A model generated the notes under the pieces. It saw only the letters and a program-made list of their open reading frames with translations. It made no database searches and was not told where the DNA came from. From Endozoicomonas sp. G2_1 (lineage in GTDB: Bacteria > Pseudomonadota > Gammaproteobacteria > Enterobacterales > Alteromonadaceae), in the NCBI RefSeq assembly GCF_017744155.1, contig NZ_JAGHQT010000001.1, forward strand, positions 558,001 to 622,000: a stretch of 64,000 nucleotides of DNA, in the 5' to 3' direction. Of the stretch, positions 1 to 9,226 are shown one piece after another; position 1 is the stretch's first letter; each line of letters opens with the position of its first letter. The translations under genes and the position numbers were made by a program.

Positions 1-619
1 TTATAAGCGTTTTCGTTTCAACCATTTAATTGTTTCACCGTTGACCTCTCGCCGTCGTTTATATCAACTGATCGATAATGAAATTGAGTTTGCCAATCAA
101 GGTAAAAAGGCAGAAATCACCATTAAGGTTAACAACTTAGTTGATACCGGCCTGATCAACCGACTTTACAACGCCAGTAGTTCAGGAGTTAAAATCAAAC
201 TGATTGTTCGCGGTATGTGTGCGCTTGTTTCGGGCATTAAAGGGGTTAGCGATAACATCAAGGCGATTTCGATTGTTGATCAATTCCTTGAGCACCCGCG
301 CGTTATGGTCTTTCACAACGGCGGCGAAAAGTCAGTCTACATTAGCTCTGCCGACTGGATGGAGCGCAACATCGACCAGCGCGTTGAAATTGGCTGCCCA
401 ATTTACGACGAAAAACTCAAGAAGCGCATTATCGATATTTTAGCGCTACACTTTAAAGACACCACCAAAGCACGTGTGATAAATCAGCAACAAAACAATC
501 GTTATGTTGCCAAAGGCAACCGAAAACCATTAAGATCGCAAATCGCTATTTACGATTACCTTTGCGAGCAAGAGCAAGCTGATTTAGCTGCTTGGCAACA
601 AAGTGATACCGAGGAGTAG
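1..619 (+). CDS. ppk1: Polyphosphate kinase 1, C-terminal part (5' truncated)
   Basis: The frame is open from base 2, so the gene begins before the window; about 205 residues remain. Polyphosphate kinase reversibly moves the terminal phosphate of ATP to polyphosphate at the membrane. Visible family motifs are HLIVSPLTSRRRLYQLIDNEI, where most homologues have SPFNARRRL, then KVNNLVDTGLINRLYNASS, IVRGMCALVSGIKGVSDNI, FLEHPRVMVFHNGG and VYISSADWMERNIDQRVE. These belong to the C-terminal catalytic domains with the phosphate-binding arginines. The exopolyphosphatase gene follows 79 bases later on the same strand, the usual ppk-ppx arrangement. The catalytic histidine lies upstream of the window and cannot be checked. 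Confidence 0.95.
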   Translation, partial: YKRFRFNHLIVSPLTSRRRLYQLIDNEIEFANQGKKAEITIKVNNLVDTGLINRLYNASSSGVKIKLIVRGMCALVSGIKGVSDNIKAISIVDQFLEHPRVMVFHNGGEKSVYISSADWMERNIDQRVEIGCPIYDEKLKKRIIDILALHFKDTTKARVINQQQNNRYVAKGNRKPLRSQIAIYDYLCEQEQADLAAWQQSDTEE

Positions 620-698
620 CACATCCACTGATTTTAGTGCCAGCCACTAGCAAGACGCTATTTGCTGGCACGCCAAACGAAATGGTACTCAACACTAC

Positions 699-2240
699 AT
701 GTCGACCGATTTACACTGCCCAGATGCCTCACTAGACATTCCAGAAAACAACCTCGCCGCTTTAGATATTGGCTCCAACAGCTTTCACTTTGTTTTAGCT
801 CGTGTTGTCGATAACAACTTGCAAATTCTTCACTCGGAAAAATACCAGGTTAAACTCGCTTCTGGCCTAGACGAGGACGACATCCTCGACCAAGCGGCAA
901 TCGACCGCGGCCTGCAAACCCTGTCAGACTTGGCAATTACCGCTGCTAAGCTCAATGCCGATAACTTTCGCGTGGTGGCAACTTACACCTTGCGTCAGGC
1001 GAAAAATGCACGGGCATTTTTACAAGCAGCCGCCGAGGTGTTTCCGTTCGATATCGAAATTATTTCTGGTCACGAAGAAGCGCGTTTAATTTATCAAGGC
1101 GTCGCCCACTACTCACCGCCCGACGAAAAGCGCTTAGTAATCGATATCGGTGGCGGCAGTACCGAATGTGTTATTGGCAAGAACTACGACGTTTTAAACT
1201 TATCGAGCGTCAATATTGGCTGTGTCAGCTTTAAACGTCGATTTTTCAGCGATGATACCATCACGACACAGGCCTTTGACCGCGCCATTTTGTTTGCTCG
1301 CATGGAAATTGAAGCCTTGGTTAATCGCTTTCGCAAAACTAGCTGGCAGCAAGCGCTCGGCACCTCAGGAACGATTAAAAGCATTTACCAAATTATCAAT
1401 GCCAGTAACAATGCCGAAAATGAGCTGCCAAGACCGATTAAACTCTCAGATCTCAATGCCCTAAAACAGCAACTGATTGAGTTTGGCCACACCGACAACA
1501 TCGAGCTAGCTAATTTAAAAGAAAGTCGCAAAGCGATTTTATGTCCGGGTTTGGCGATATTAATTGCCTTAGTCGACATGCTCAAAATAACTGAAATAGA
1601 TTACTGCGACTATGCGCTGCGAGAAGGTGTATTGTGTGAACAGTTAGAACAACAGTTAGACCATGATAGTCGCGCTCGCACTATTACTAGTCTGCAAAGC
1701 CGTTTTAACGTCGATACTGAGCAGGCTGACAAAGTAGCAACCAGCGCATTAGCCATGTTTGACGCGGTTAATAGCCGCTGGCAATTGCCGAAAAAGAATT
1801 ATCGCGACTTGCTCAATTGGTCGATTCAAGTCCATGAAATTGGCCTCGACATCAACCCGTCGGGCTATCACAAGCACAGCAAGTACATCTTACAAAACGC
1901 CGATTTACCCGGCTTTAACCAAGAGCAGATGCAGGCACTGGCATGGCTTGTCGGCAATCAGCGCAAGAAAATTAATTCATTAGAGGAGAACAACTGGTAT
2001 TTACTCAACCAGACATCGGTTAACAAAATACTGGTGTTAATGCGCCTGTCAGTTTTATTAAGCCAGCAGCGCCAGCTTTCACCCTCGCCAATTGTTGAAC
2101 TCAAGGTCGATGAAAATAGTGTTACTTTGACCTTCGAGCAAAATTGGCTCAACGAAAAACCGCTGATTTACGCCGACTTACAACTCGAACAAGAGTATTT
2201 GCAAAGCTTAGCGATAGAATTGAAGATAGAAACCTGTTGA
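699..2240 (+). CDS. ppx: Exopolyphosphatase / guanosine pentaphosphatase (Ppx/GppA)
   Basis: This 513-residue protein removes terminal phosphate from polyphosphate and may hydrolyse pppGpp. The N-terminal half is an ASKHA ATPase fold: AALDIGSNSFHFVLARV (about residues 20-36) is the first phosphate loop and VIDIGGGSTECVIG (about 146-159) the second, followed by GTSGTIKSI. The C-terminal half is the HD-like helical domain, with VHEIGLDINPSGYHKHSKYI. Length matches E. coli Ppx (513). It lies 79 bases after ppk1 on the same strand and is followed by a strong terminator, so the two form an operon. Ppx and GppA paralogues cannot be separated with certainty by eye; the ppk1 neighbour favours Ppx. 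Confidence 0.95.
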   Translation: MSTDLHCPDASLDIPENNLAALDIGSNSFHFVLARVVDNNLQILHSEKYQVKLASGLDEDDILDQAAIDRGLQTLSDLAITAAKLNADNFRVVATYTLRQAKNARAFLQAAAEVFPFDIEIISGHEEARLIYQGVAHYSPPDEKRLVIDIGGGSTECVIGKNYDVLNLSSVNIGCVSFKRRFFSDDTITTQAFDRAILFARMEIEALVNRFRKTSWQQALGTSGTIKSIYQIINASNNAENELPRPIKLSDLNALKQQLIEFGHTDNIELANLKESRKAILCPGLAILIALVDMLKITEIDYCDYALREGVLCEQLEQQLDHDSRARTITSLQSRFNVDTEQADKVATSALAMFDAVNSRWQLPKKNYRDLLNWSIQVHEIGLDINPSGYHKHSKYILQNADLPGFNQEQMQALAWLVGNQRKKINSLEENNWYLLNQTSVNKILVLMRLSVLLSQQRQLSPSPIVELKVDENSVTLTFEQNWLNEKPLIYADLQLEQEYLQSLAIELKIETC

Positions 2241-2362
2241 GTACAATTTAACAAACAGACAAAAGTAAAAAATAATAAAAAAGTGGGAACTATTTTACCG
2301 ATAATCGTTCTTATTAACTGAAAGCATATTACTCCCTAGACTGCTTTCTCTCAGTATTTTTC

Positions 2363-2389
2363 AGCGCTACCTTTGGTAGCGCTTTTTTT
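2363..2389 (+). terminator. Rho-independent terminator of ppk1-ppx
   Basis: A perfect 9-bp stem, AGCGCTACC / GGTAGCGCT, with a three-base TTT loop is followed by a run of T. It lies about 120 bases after the ppx stop codon and points in the same direction. Confidence 0.85.
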
Positions 2390-2395
2390 ATGTTC

Positions 2396-2637
2396 AGGAA
2401 GAACGGTATAGCGCGGTGCCATGGATGGCAAGGAGCGCATATGTTCACGTGTAAAGGGAGCTTACGAGGTAGAGCGAAGCATGGAGGCCCGAGCCGAGGA
2501 AGAACGGTCAGGCTTTATGCTCCTGCAAAGCCTAAGTACCTACATCCATGTCGGCAATATCGCCGTGCCATGGTCTTTACCGCTATCCCTAGCTACCAAG
2601 ACATTAGTACATCCTAAACGTCAGATGGCAAGGAGCG
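2396..2637. repeat. Internally repetitive noncoding element
   Basis: This is a GC-richer stretch between ppx and gshA. Three words occur twice: AGGAAGAACGGT at 2396-2407 and 2497-2508, GTGCCATGG at 2416-2424 and 2565-2573, and ATGGCAAGGAGCG at 2425-2437 and 2625-2637, the last pair exactly 200 bases apart. It can also fold locally: AGGCTTT (2510-2516) pairs with AAAGCCT (2527-2533), and CATGGATG (2420-2427) with CATCCATG (2553-2560). Open frames of about 75 codons cross it in two frames, but neither has a ribosome binding site or protein-like composition. It looks like a dispersed intergenic repeat or its remnant; its family and function are unknown to me. Confidence 0.5.
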
Positions 2638-2677
2638 TTATTTAACAGCCCCTAATCTAGATTTATTGAACCCCAAG

Positions 2678-4258
2678 TTACTCCGCAAAGTAATCGGCTA
2701 AAAAGCTATCGAAATCGACGCTGTCGGCGTCTTCAATCGCTTTTTGCTCTTGGTGGGACTGGGCAACACTTTGCTCAAAATGAGTTAAATTATAGTGTCG
2801 ATATTGATGCTCACTGAGGCTTTGCGCGTGTTGCTTAGCAATATCTAAAGCGAAGCCAGTTAAGCTTTCACCTTGTTCAACCACTTTCGCTAAAATTTGC
2901 GCCGATGGCGTTAAGTTTGCATCGAGTATTTTACTGCGCTCAGTGGCTAGTGCGGCCTGATAAACGTCCGTTTGATGTGCTTGGTCTAACAGTGCAGCCA
3001 CCTCAGCCATATCATCACACAGCGTTTGGCCCCAGTTGATAATGGAAACCTGCTGCTCACTGTCGCCCTCTCGGGCTAAAGTCAGCTCAGGATCGCGACC
3101 TCGAACGACAACTTCATCCATATTGCGCTCTAGTGTTTCCTGCGTTTTGCTGTTTAGCGTTGGGCTCGGCTTTAACGCGCAGTAAGTTAGGAAAATATCA
3201 AGGAAATGCACTTGCTCTAGACTAATACCGGTATCGGCAAACGGATTCACGTCGAGTGCGCGCACTTCAATGTATTCAACACCTCGATTCTCCAGCGCCT
3301 CTGATGGTTTCTCACCAGATTTGGCAATTTGCTTAGGTCGAATTGGGGCGTAAAGTTCGTTTTCTATCTGCAAGACATTGCTGTTCAATTGCTGATATTC
3401 ACCGTCTTTCTTAATACCAATTTTAGCAAATTGCTCAGAGCTCAAACTAATCGCTTTTTGCACTTGCTTAACATAGCTGTCGATTTGGTTGTAACAGATA
3501 TACAGCGCCGCTTGGTCACTGTTGGTATAGCCTAAATCACTCATTCTCAACGATGTCGCGTATGGCAGATATAAGTAGCCATTGGCCGATTTTTCAAAAG
3601 GCAACACGGTTTCTTTGCCCTGTAAAAACGATGGGCAAATCGCCGGTGAACTGCCGTATAAGTAGGGAATTAGCCAGCAGTAACGCTTGTAGTTGCGAAT
3701 AAGGGCAAAGTACTTGGCGGAAATATAGTCTTGCTCTGAACGGCTATCACCCTCAAACACCTGCAAGGTCTGCCAAAACGACTTAGAAAATGAGAAGTTA
3801 AAGTGAATACCAGCGATCACTTGCATCATACTGCCATAACGGTTTTTTAAACCTTGACGGTACACGGTTTTCATTTTACCAATGTTTGAACTGCCGTATT
3901 GCGCCAGTGGAATTTTGTCGGCGTCTTCAACAAAACACGGCATACTCATTGGCCACAGCAACTCGCCATCGACTTGAGATAAAGTATACTTTTGGATATC
4001 TCTTAGCTGGTTAATCGCCAATTCAGGGCTATGACTGACCGGCGTAATAAACTCCAATAAGGTTTCAGAGTAATCCGTAGTTATTTGCGGATGAGTTAAG
4101 GCAGAGCCAAGTTGGTAGTGATGCGGCTGCATAGACAAGCCACCTTCAGGCAATACTCTTAGTGCTTCACGCTCAATGCCTCGGCCAATGCCTGTTAATG
4201 CTGCTAAATGCTCTGGTTGCTGAAATTCAGCAAGGTAATCACGAAAAGTAAAAGCCAA
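2678..4258 (-). CDS. gshA: Glutamate-cysteine ligase
   Basis: This enzyme joins L-glutamate and L-cysteine with ATP, the first step of cytoplasmic glutathione synthesis. The 526-residue product is close to the E. coli type GshA (518). Family signatures are GIGRGIEREALRV near residue 25, TDYSETLLEFITPV near 60, MPCFVEDADKIPLAQYGSSNIGKMKTVYRQGL near 105-135 and VEYIEVRALDVNPF near 325. The ATG start gives the expected N-terminus. It faces ppk1-ppx tail to tail. The next gene upstream, on the same strand, is 145 bases away, so it may have its own promoter. I see no obvious terminator after it. Confidence 0.96.
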   Translation of the reverse strand: MAFTFRDYLAEFQQPEHLAALTGIGRGIEREALRVLPEGGLSMQPHHYQLGSALTHPQITTDYSETLLEFITPVSHSPELAINQLRDIQKYTLSQVDGELLWPMSMPCFVEDADKIPLAQYGSSNIGKMKTVYRQGLKNRYGSMMQVIAGIHFNFSFSKSFWQTLQVFEGDSRSEQDYISAKYFALIRNYKRYCWLIPYLYGSSPAICPSFLQGKETVLPFEKSANGYLYLPYATSLRMSDLGYTNSDQAALYICYNQIDSYVKQVQKAISLSSEQFAKIGIKKDGEYQQLNSNVLQIENELYAPIRPKQIAKSGEKPSEALENRGVEYIEVRALDVNPFADTGISLEQVHFLDIFLTYCALKPSPTLNSKTQETLERNMDEVVVRGRDPELTLAREGDSEQQVSIINWGQTLCDDMAEVAALLDQAHQTDVYQAALATERSKILDANLTPSAQILAKVVEQGESLTGFALDIAKQHAQSLSEHQYRHYNLTHFEQSVAQSHQEQKAIEDADSVDFDSFLADYFAE

Positions 4259-4403
4259 AATAACTCCAACGGATTATTAATTTAAACGCCTAAGCACTTG
4301 TAAAATAGGCCATTGCCGCGTTCAAAGGTCACAAAAAAAGTCACGAATTAATATCGTCTCTGTTGGGGCGATTACAACTAATTCAACCCCAACCCTGAGG
4401 ATT

Positions 4404-7325
4404 CTATTCGGTAAATGTCAATTCAATTATCGGTCGCTGTAAGGTCGCCAATTGTGGTTTCACCTTTGCCCCGTCGCCTACAACGATCCACGACATAGGT
4501 TTAGCCAACTCTTTTTTTGCCAACAAGTTAAGCTCTTGCTTAGTTATCGACAAAATAATATTTGTTTGTTTATCACCATAATCTTTTGACAAGCCATAAA
4601 GCAACAACTGACGTAAAAAGCCTGCTTTTTGGCTTGGCGTTTCAAAACTCAAGGCTTCGTTTTGCGAAATGGCCTTGCGCATAAATGCCACTTCATCGTC
4701 AGTTAAGCCTTGCTCTTGAAACAGCGCTAGCTCTTTTTCAACTTCGCGCATGGCGGCAACGGTATCCGCTTGGTTGACACTGGCGGCAACCTGAAACTGA
4801 CCAGTACTTTTACCACCGATATAACCGCTTGACGCGCCATAAGTATAGCCTTTGTCTTCTCTTAAATTGAGATTAATACGACTGTTAAACGCGCTGCCAA
4901 GTGGGTAATTCATCAATGATGATTTAAAGTGTTCGCCCAAAGCGTCATAAGGCATAGCATGGCGCACTAGCGTAATTGACGACTGCGCAGCGCCAGGCAA
5001 GTCAACAAAGTAAATGTTTGCTTCGGTTTGCGGTAAATCAGCACTCACTTGAGGAATTTGATAATCAACTTTGCGCCAGTTAATCAAATATTCGAGCTCT
5101 TTGTTCAAGGCTTTTTTACTGACATCACCAACTACCACTAAATTTGCGTGGGCAGGTGAATAGTAGTCTCGGTAAAACGCTTTGACGTCATCAAGTGTAA
5201 TCTTGTTTATGCTGGTTAAGGTGCCAGAATCGCTGTAGCCAAGCCGATTATTTTGCCCATACAACACTTGTTTAACAGCTTTACTGCTTAAACTTCCAGC
5301 ATCGCGCAGCCCCTGAGTGAGTCCCTGTAAATGGTGATTTTTAATACGGTCAAAGTCGCTTTGGTCAAATTTCGGATTAAGCAGCACATCCAGCAATAAA
5401 TTCATGGTTGCTGGTAAGTGCTTGGTTAAGCTAGATACTTGGATATAGGTATAGCGGCCAGAAGCTGATACCGAAATATCACTCCCCAATAAAGCAAGTT
5501 CATTTGAGAGCGCTTCTTTGCTGTAGTTAGTGGTGCCCTCTTGCATCATGGCAGCCGTTAAACTCGCTAACCCGGCTTTATCAGTAGCATCGAGCAGCGG
5601 CCCACCTTCCATGCTCAAGGTCATACTGACCGTGGGTGTTTCACTGTTTTGCGCAAACAACAGGGTTAAACCGTTGTTAAAACGTTTGCTGGTGTATTTG
5701 GGTGTTTTTATTACCGGCCTAGGTCCAGCTGGTGGTATTTTACTGCGGTCAATAGTGCTGGTATTTTTAGCAATCTTGGGCACTAATGGGCGCTGAGTTG
5801 GCGGTTGGCTAATATCGGGTAAGCTAAAGTTATCGGCTTGGGCAGGTAAAGAGAATATGTTACCCGTTGCATTGAATTGGCCTTTGTTTTCATCCGATTC
5901 GACTGCTGATTTAGGAACAATAGACAATATTGCAGCGCCTTGGCCCTTAATGTATTTTCGATAAACACGGATAACATCAGCTTCGGTAACCTTGTTATAG
6001 CGCTCAACTTGTTGGCTCGCCAATGCGGGATTTTGACCAAAAGTTTGATAAAACGCCAGCGATGAGACTTTACCGGCAACGCTTTGCAAGCCGTAAATAG
6101 TATCGGTTTCAATACTAACTTTCGTTTTCAACAAATCTTGCTGATTAACACCGCGCTGTTCAAATTCATCAAAGGTGTCGAGAATCGCTTGCTCAAGCTG
6201 TGCTAGTGACACTTGTTGCTGCTGGTTGGGAATCGCATAAAAATTCATACGACACGCTAACTCTTTGCACGGGTGTCCTGCGCCTGCTTGAATTGCCATC
6301 CCCGACTTAACTAAATTTTGATACAGCAACGAAGTTGGCCCTGCGCCCAAAATATTAGCAAGTACATCAAGTGCCGCTTCGTCTTCATGCATGGCATATA
6401 CGGTGGGAAACGCCATATAAACAACCGGTAATGCAACATTATCTTCAAAGCTATAGTAGCGATTCTGCGCCAGAGATATTAAAGGCTTTGCCATGCTACT
6501 AACTTTAGGTCCCGGGTTAATGTCGGCAAAATAACGATTTACCCAGTGTAGTACTTCAGTTTCATCAAAGTCACCGCCAATCGTCAAGGTTGCATTGTTC
6601 GGACCATACCAACGAGAAAAGAACTGTTTCAAGTCCTCGACATTACCGTGGTCAAGATCAGGCAAGTAACCAATCACCGGCCAAGAATAAGGATGTGCTC
6701 TTGGGTACAGCATTTGATTAATGGTTTCGTCTAGTCGGCCATATGGTCGGTTATCGACATTTTGTCCGCGCTCATTTTTCACCGTCGCCCGCTGTACTTC
6801 GAATTTTTGTTCGGTAATCGCATCGAGTAAATAGCCCATTCGGTCGGCTTCTAACCATAGTACTTTTTCAAGCTGGTTATTGGGTACCGTCTGATAATAG
6901 TTCGTGCGATCGGTATTGGTGGTACCGTTTAAGTGACCACCACTTTCGGTGATAATTTTAAAGTGCTGTTCGTCGGCAACATTTTGTGAGCCTTGAAACA
7001 TCATGTGCTCAAAGAAGTGGGCAAAACCCGATTTACCCAACTGCTCACGTGCGGAGCCAACGTGATAGGTAACGTCGACATGGACCAATGGATCAGAGTC
7101 ATCGTGGTGTAGCACCACAGTTAAGCCGTTGGCTAAACGATATTTTTTGTAAGGAATGGAAAGCTGGCCACTAACCTTATCAACCTGTTCGACTAACGTT
7201 ACGCCAGCGGGGATTTCAACCTTTGTTGATTGAGCGAGCTGATGACTACATGCCGACATTAGCGTTATCGCAGCAATTAACCAACCGACAGTAACTGGCT
7301 TTGACGTTAATAGCTGTTTTGGCAA
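4404..7325 (-). CDS. M16 family zinc peptidase, two-domain lipoprotein (start uncertain)
   Basis: This is a pitrilysin/insulinase-type peptidase of about 973 residues. The inverted zinc motif HFFEH (7005-7019, about residue 103) is in the first M16 half. A second half from about residue 540 (RFNNGLTLLFAQNSE...) lacks HxxEH and is the usual inactive clamshell partner, fused in one chain. The N-terminus has a lipobox, ITLMSAC, after a hydrophobic stretch, so it should be a periplasm-facing lipoprotein. The start is unclear. The frame is open further up to 7523, but that part is A-rich and unlike the family. I chose TTG at 7325, which gives a plausible signal peptide; ATG at 7259 would remove the signal. 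The substrate is unknown. Confidence 0.88.
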   Translation of the reverse strand: MPKQLLTSKPVTVGWLIAAITLMSACSHQLAQSTKVEIPAGVTLVEQVDKVSGQLSIPYKKYRLANGLTVVLHHDDSDPLVHVDVTYHVGSAREQLGKSGFAHFFEHMMFQGSQNVADEQHFKIITESGGHLNGTTNTDRTNYYQTVPNNQLEKVLWLEADRMGYLLDAITEQKFEVQRATVKNERGQNVDNRPYGRLDETINQMLYPRAHPYSWPVIGYLPDLDHGNVEDLKQFFSRWYGPNNATLTIGGDFDETEVLHWVNRYFADINPGPKVSSMAKPLISLAQNRYYSFEDNVALPVVYMAFPTVYAMHEDEAALDVLANILGAGPTSLLYQNLVKSGMAIQAGAGHPCKELACRMNFYAIPNQQQQVSLAQLEQAILDTFDEFEQRGVNQQDLLKTKVSIETDTIYGLQSVAGKVSSLAFYQTFGQNPALASQQVERYNKVTEADVIRVYRKYIKGQGAAILSIVPKSAVESDENKGQFNATGNIFSLPAQADNFSLPDISQPPTQRPLVPKIAKNTSTIDRSKIPPAGPRPVIKTPKYTSKRFNNGLTLLFAQNSETPTVSMTLSMEGGPLLDATDKAGLASLTAAMMQEGTTNYSKEALSNELALLGSDISVSASGRYTYIQVSSLTKHLPATMNLLLDVLLNPKFDQSDFDRIKNHHLQGLTQGLRDAGSLSSKAVKQVLYGQNNRLGYSDSGTLTSINKITLDDVKAFYRDYYSPAHANLVVVGDVSKKALNKELEYLINWRKVDYQIPQVSADLPQTEANIYFVDLPGAAQSSITLVRHAMPYDALGEHFKSSLMNYPLGSAFNSRINLNLREDKGYTYGASSGYIGGKSTGQFQVAASVNQADTVAAMREVEKELALFQEQGLTDDEVAFMRKAISQNEALSFETPSQKAGFLRQLLLYGLSKDYGDKQTNIILSITKQELNLLAKKELAKPMSWIVVGDGAKVKPQLATLQRPIIELTFTE

Positions 7326-7592
7326 AGTGATTAAATCAGAAAAAAAGCCAACAAAAAAAGAGGAAAAGCGATTAGAGATCAAACGGAAACTCACAAGAAA
7401 AAATAGTAACTTTAACGGTTGTTCAAGTTTTAATGAGCAGATGATAACAACTAAGTTCATCAATAGCGAACCACTAAACGCTGAACAAGGGTATTTAACC
7501 GCATTTTTATTACGGACAATCAAATCAAACTACCTTAGCCAGTGAACTTGAGGTAGAGTAGCGACAATTTTCCATAAAACGTCATTATTTAT

Positions 7593-8999
7593 ATGCAAGA
7601 CAGTGCATTAAGTTTATTACCGCCGATTGCCGCAATTGTTATCGCAGTATGGCGCAAAAACGCGTTCTTTGCTCTTTTAGCTGGCCTTTGGCTGTGCTTT
7701 TTTCTGAGTCAATCGTTTTCACTGTGGCAAGGTTCAATTGCTACGGGTGAGAGTATTATCAATGTTTTTAGCAGCTTAGGTAATGTTTATATTGTTAGCT
7801 TTAGCTTGCTAATTGGTGCCCTGATCACGTTAATGAACCATTCAGGCGCAGTTAACGGCTTTATCAACAGCTTGAACAGACTCAACTTAGTTACCAATAA
7901 AAAGCGCGTCAGTTTACTGCCGACCGTCATTGGCAGTAGCATTTTTACCGATACCAACCTCAGCATGTTCTCTGCTGGTATGGCGAGCCAAAAATTATTT
8001 GATCAACACAAATTAAGCCGCGCTCGTTTGGCTTACTTGATTGACTCAACCTGTGCACCGATTAGTATTTTACTCTTGATTAATGGCTGGGGCGCTTACG
8101 TTTTAGGTTTGTTGGACGGCTACCAATTAAGCGACCCTGTTGGTGTATTAATCGCCACCATTGGCTACAACTTCTACGCAATTATTGCCGTTGCTTTAGC
8201 TTACTACACAGCAATAAGCGGTAAAGTTTACGGGCCGATGAAGCTTTCATCAACAGACAGTGTATCAACGGACGATTTATCAATAGACAAGTCATCAACA
8301 CCGAGAGCGTCGTCAAACGAACAACAAACTCAAAACCGTCAAGCCAAAGCAAGGGTGATGTGGCTACCTATGCTAACCCTGCTAGCAGTGACATTTGCAC
8401 TATTGTTTTACACTGGCAATGGTGACATTCGTCGCGGTTCGGGATCATTCTCCGTGTTCTGGGGCATTATCAGTGCACTATCCCTGTTAATTATTATGAT
8501 CAATAGCTACCGATTGATGTCATTTAGCGAGCAGAGGCAAAGCTTTGTTGAAGGCATCAAGAAAATGGCGCCGGTGGTGGCGATATTAGTGCTATCGTTT
8601 GCTTTTGGTGACGGCATTAAAGCCTTAGGCACAGGTTTATACATTAGCCAGTTAATAAGCCCTGATGTACCACTATTTTTAATTGCACCACTGATTTTTA
8701 TTGCCGCTGGCGCAATGGCATTTTCAACAGGCACCTCGTGGGGCACCTTCGCAGTATTGATTCCAATAGCAATGCCAATTGCCGCGCAAACAGGTTTACC
8801 TGTGCCGTTTTTAGTTGCTGCGGTACTCGGCGGCGGTATTTTTGGTGATCATGCCTCGCCTATTTCAGATACCACGATAGTAGCATCACTCGCCAGTGGC
8901 TGTGATCACTTCGAACACGTTAAAACACAACTGCCTTACGCCTTAACTGGCGGCGTTTTAACTATTGTTTTATACAGTCTGGTCGGCTTCGCCCTTTAA
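7593..8999 (+). CDS. NhaC-family Na+/H+ antiporter-like transporter
   Basis: This is a 468-residue inner-membrane protein with about 11-12 hydrophobic segments. The C-terminal stretch GGGIFGDHASPISDTT (near residue 418), followed by ASLASGCDHFEHVKTQLPY, is the signature of the NhaC-type part of the ion transporter superfamily. Probable activity is exchange of sodium for protons or an organic substrate; the true substrate cannot be read. A cytoplasmic loop near residues 219-240 carries a five-residue periodic Ser/Thr/Asp stretch (STDSV-STDDL-SIDKS-STPRA) encoded by 15-bp tandem units at 8250-8309. The M16 peptidase gene is divergent. An ATG at 7593 starts the protein just before its first membrane segment. 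Confidence 0.88.
   Translation: MQDSALSLLPPIAAIVIAVWRKNAFFALLAGLWLCFFLSQSFSLWQGSIATGESIINVFSSLGNVYIVSFSLLIGALITLMNHSGAVNGFINSLNRLNLVTNKKRVSLLPTVIGSSIFTDTNLSMFSAGMASQKLFDQHKLSRARLAYLIDSTCAPISILLLINGWGAYVLGLLDGYQLSDPVGVLIATIGYNFYAIIAVALAYYTAISGKVYGPMKLSSTDSVSTDDLSIDKSSTPRASSNEQQTQNRQAKARVMWLPMLTLLAVTFALLFYTGNGDIRRGSGSFSVFWGIISALSLLIIMINSYRLMSFSEQRQSFVEGIKKMAPVVAILVLSFAFGDGIKALGTGLYISQLISPDVPLFLIAPLIFIAAGAMAFSTGTSWGTFAVLIPIAMPIAAQTGLPVPFLVAAVLGGGIFGDHASPISDTTIVASLASGCDHFEHVKTQLPYALTGGVLTIVLYSLVGFAL
8250..8309 (+). repeat. 15-bp degenerate tandem repeat inside the NhaC-like gene
   Basis: Four consecutive 15-base units begin with TCAACA, TCAACG, TCAATA and TCAACA and encode STDSV, STDDL, SIDKS and STPRA. 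The unit length is a multiple of three, so the frame is kept. It sits in a hydrophilic loop between membrane segments, where length change would be tolerated. Confidence 0.6.
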
Positions 9000-9019
9000 T
9001 TTTTCTCAAAAACAATTAA

Positions 9020-9050
9020 CTAGCACCGATAATACTACTGTTGGTGCTAG
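9020..9050 (+). terminator. Possible terminator hairpin after the NhaC-like gene
   Basis: CTAGCACC (9020-9027) pairs with GGTGCTAG (9043-9050) around a 15-base loop, about 20 bases after the stop codon. The following bases are C/T-rich rather than a clean T run, so the hairpin is clear but termination is less certain. Confidence 0.5.
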
Positions 9051-9157
9051 CTCTCCCTCCCTTCTCTAATTCATTGTTACAGCTAAATTTCAACCTTTAA
9101 ATCGAAAAAGTTGATTAAGGTAATCGACAACTATTTTCATTTGTCAGCTAAAATAAA

Positions 9158-9206
9158 TTGACTAATATTTGTCCTTAAACTATATTGGACCGACTAATCA
9201 GTCGGT
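9158..9206 (+). promoter_or_regulatory. Promoter and TetR-type operator of the aldehyde dehydrogenase operon
   Basis: TTGACT (9158-9163) and TATATT (9181-9186) are separated by 17 bases, a near-consensus sigma-70 promoter. Directly after the -10 box lies the near-palindrome ACCGACTAATCAGTCGGT (9189-9206; 8 of 9 positions symmetric), covering the expected transcription start. Its position just before the operon whose second gene encodes a TetR repressor suggests autorepression. The pairing of site and protein is inference. Confidence 0.75.
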
Positions 9207-9226
9207 TTTAAGTTTTGAAGGTGAAA

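Noticed and set aside
2390-2645. Two overlapping open frames of 75 and 74 codons in the ppx-gshA gap
   Set aside because: They overlap in different frames, lack ribosome binding sites, have no recognisable domains and coincide with the internally repeated noncoding element.
7327-7545. 72-codon Lys-rich open frame opposite the M16 gene's 5' end
   Set aside because: It is an A-rich intergenic tract read as Lys/Glu/Asn; there is no ribosome binding site or family resemblance.
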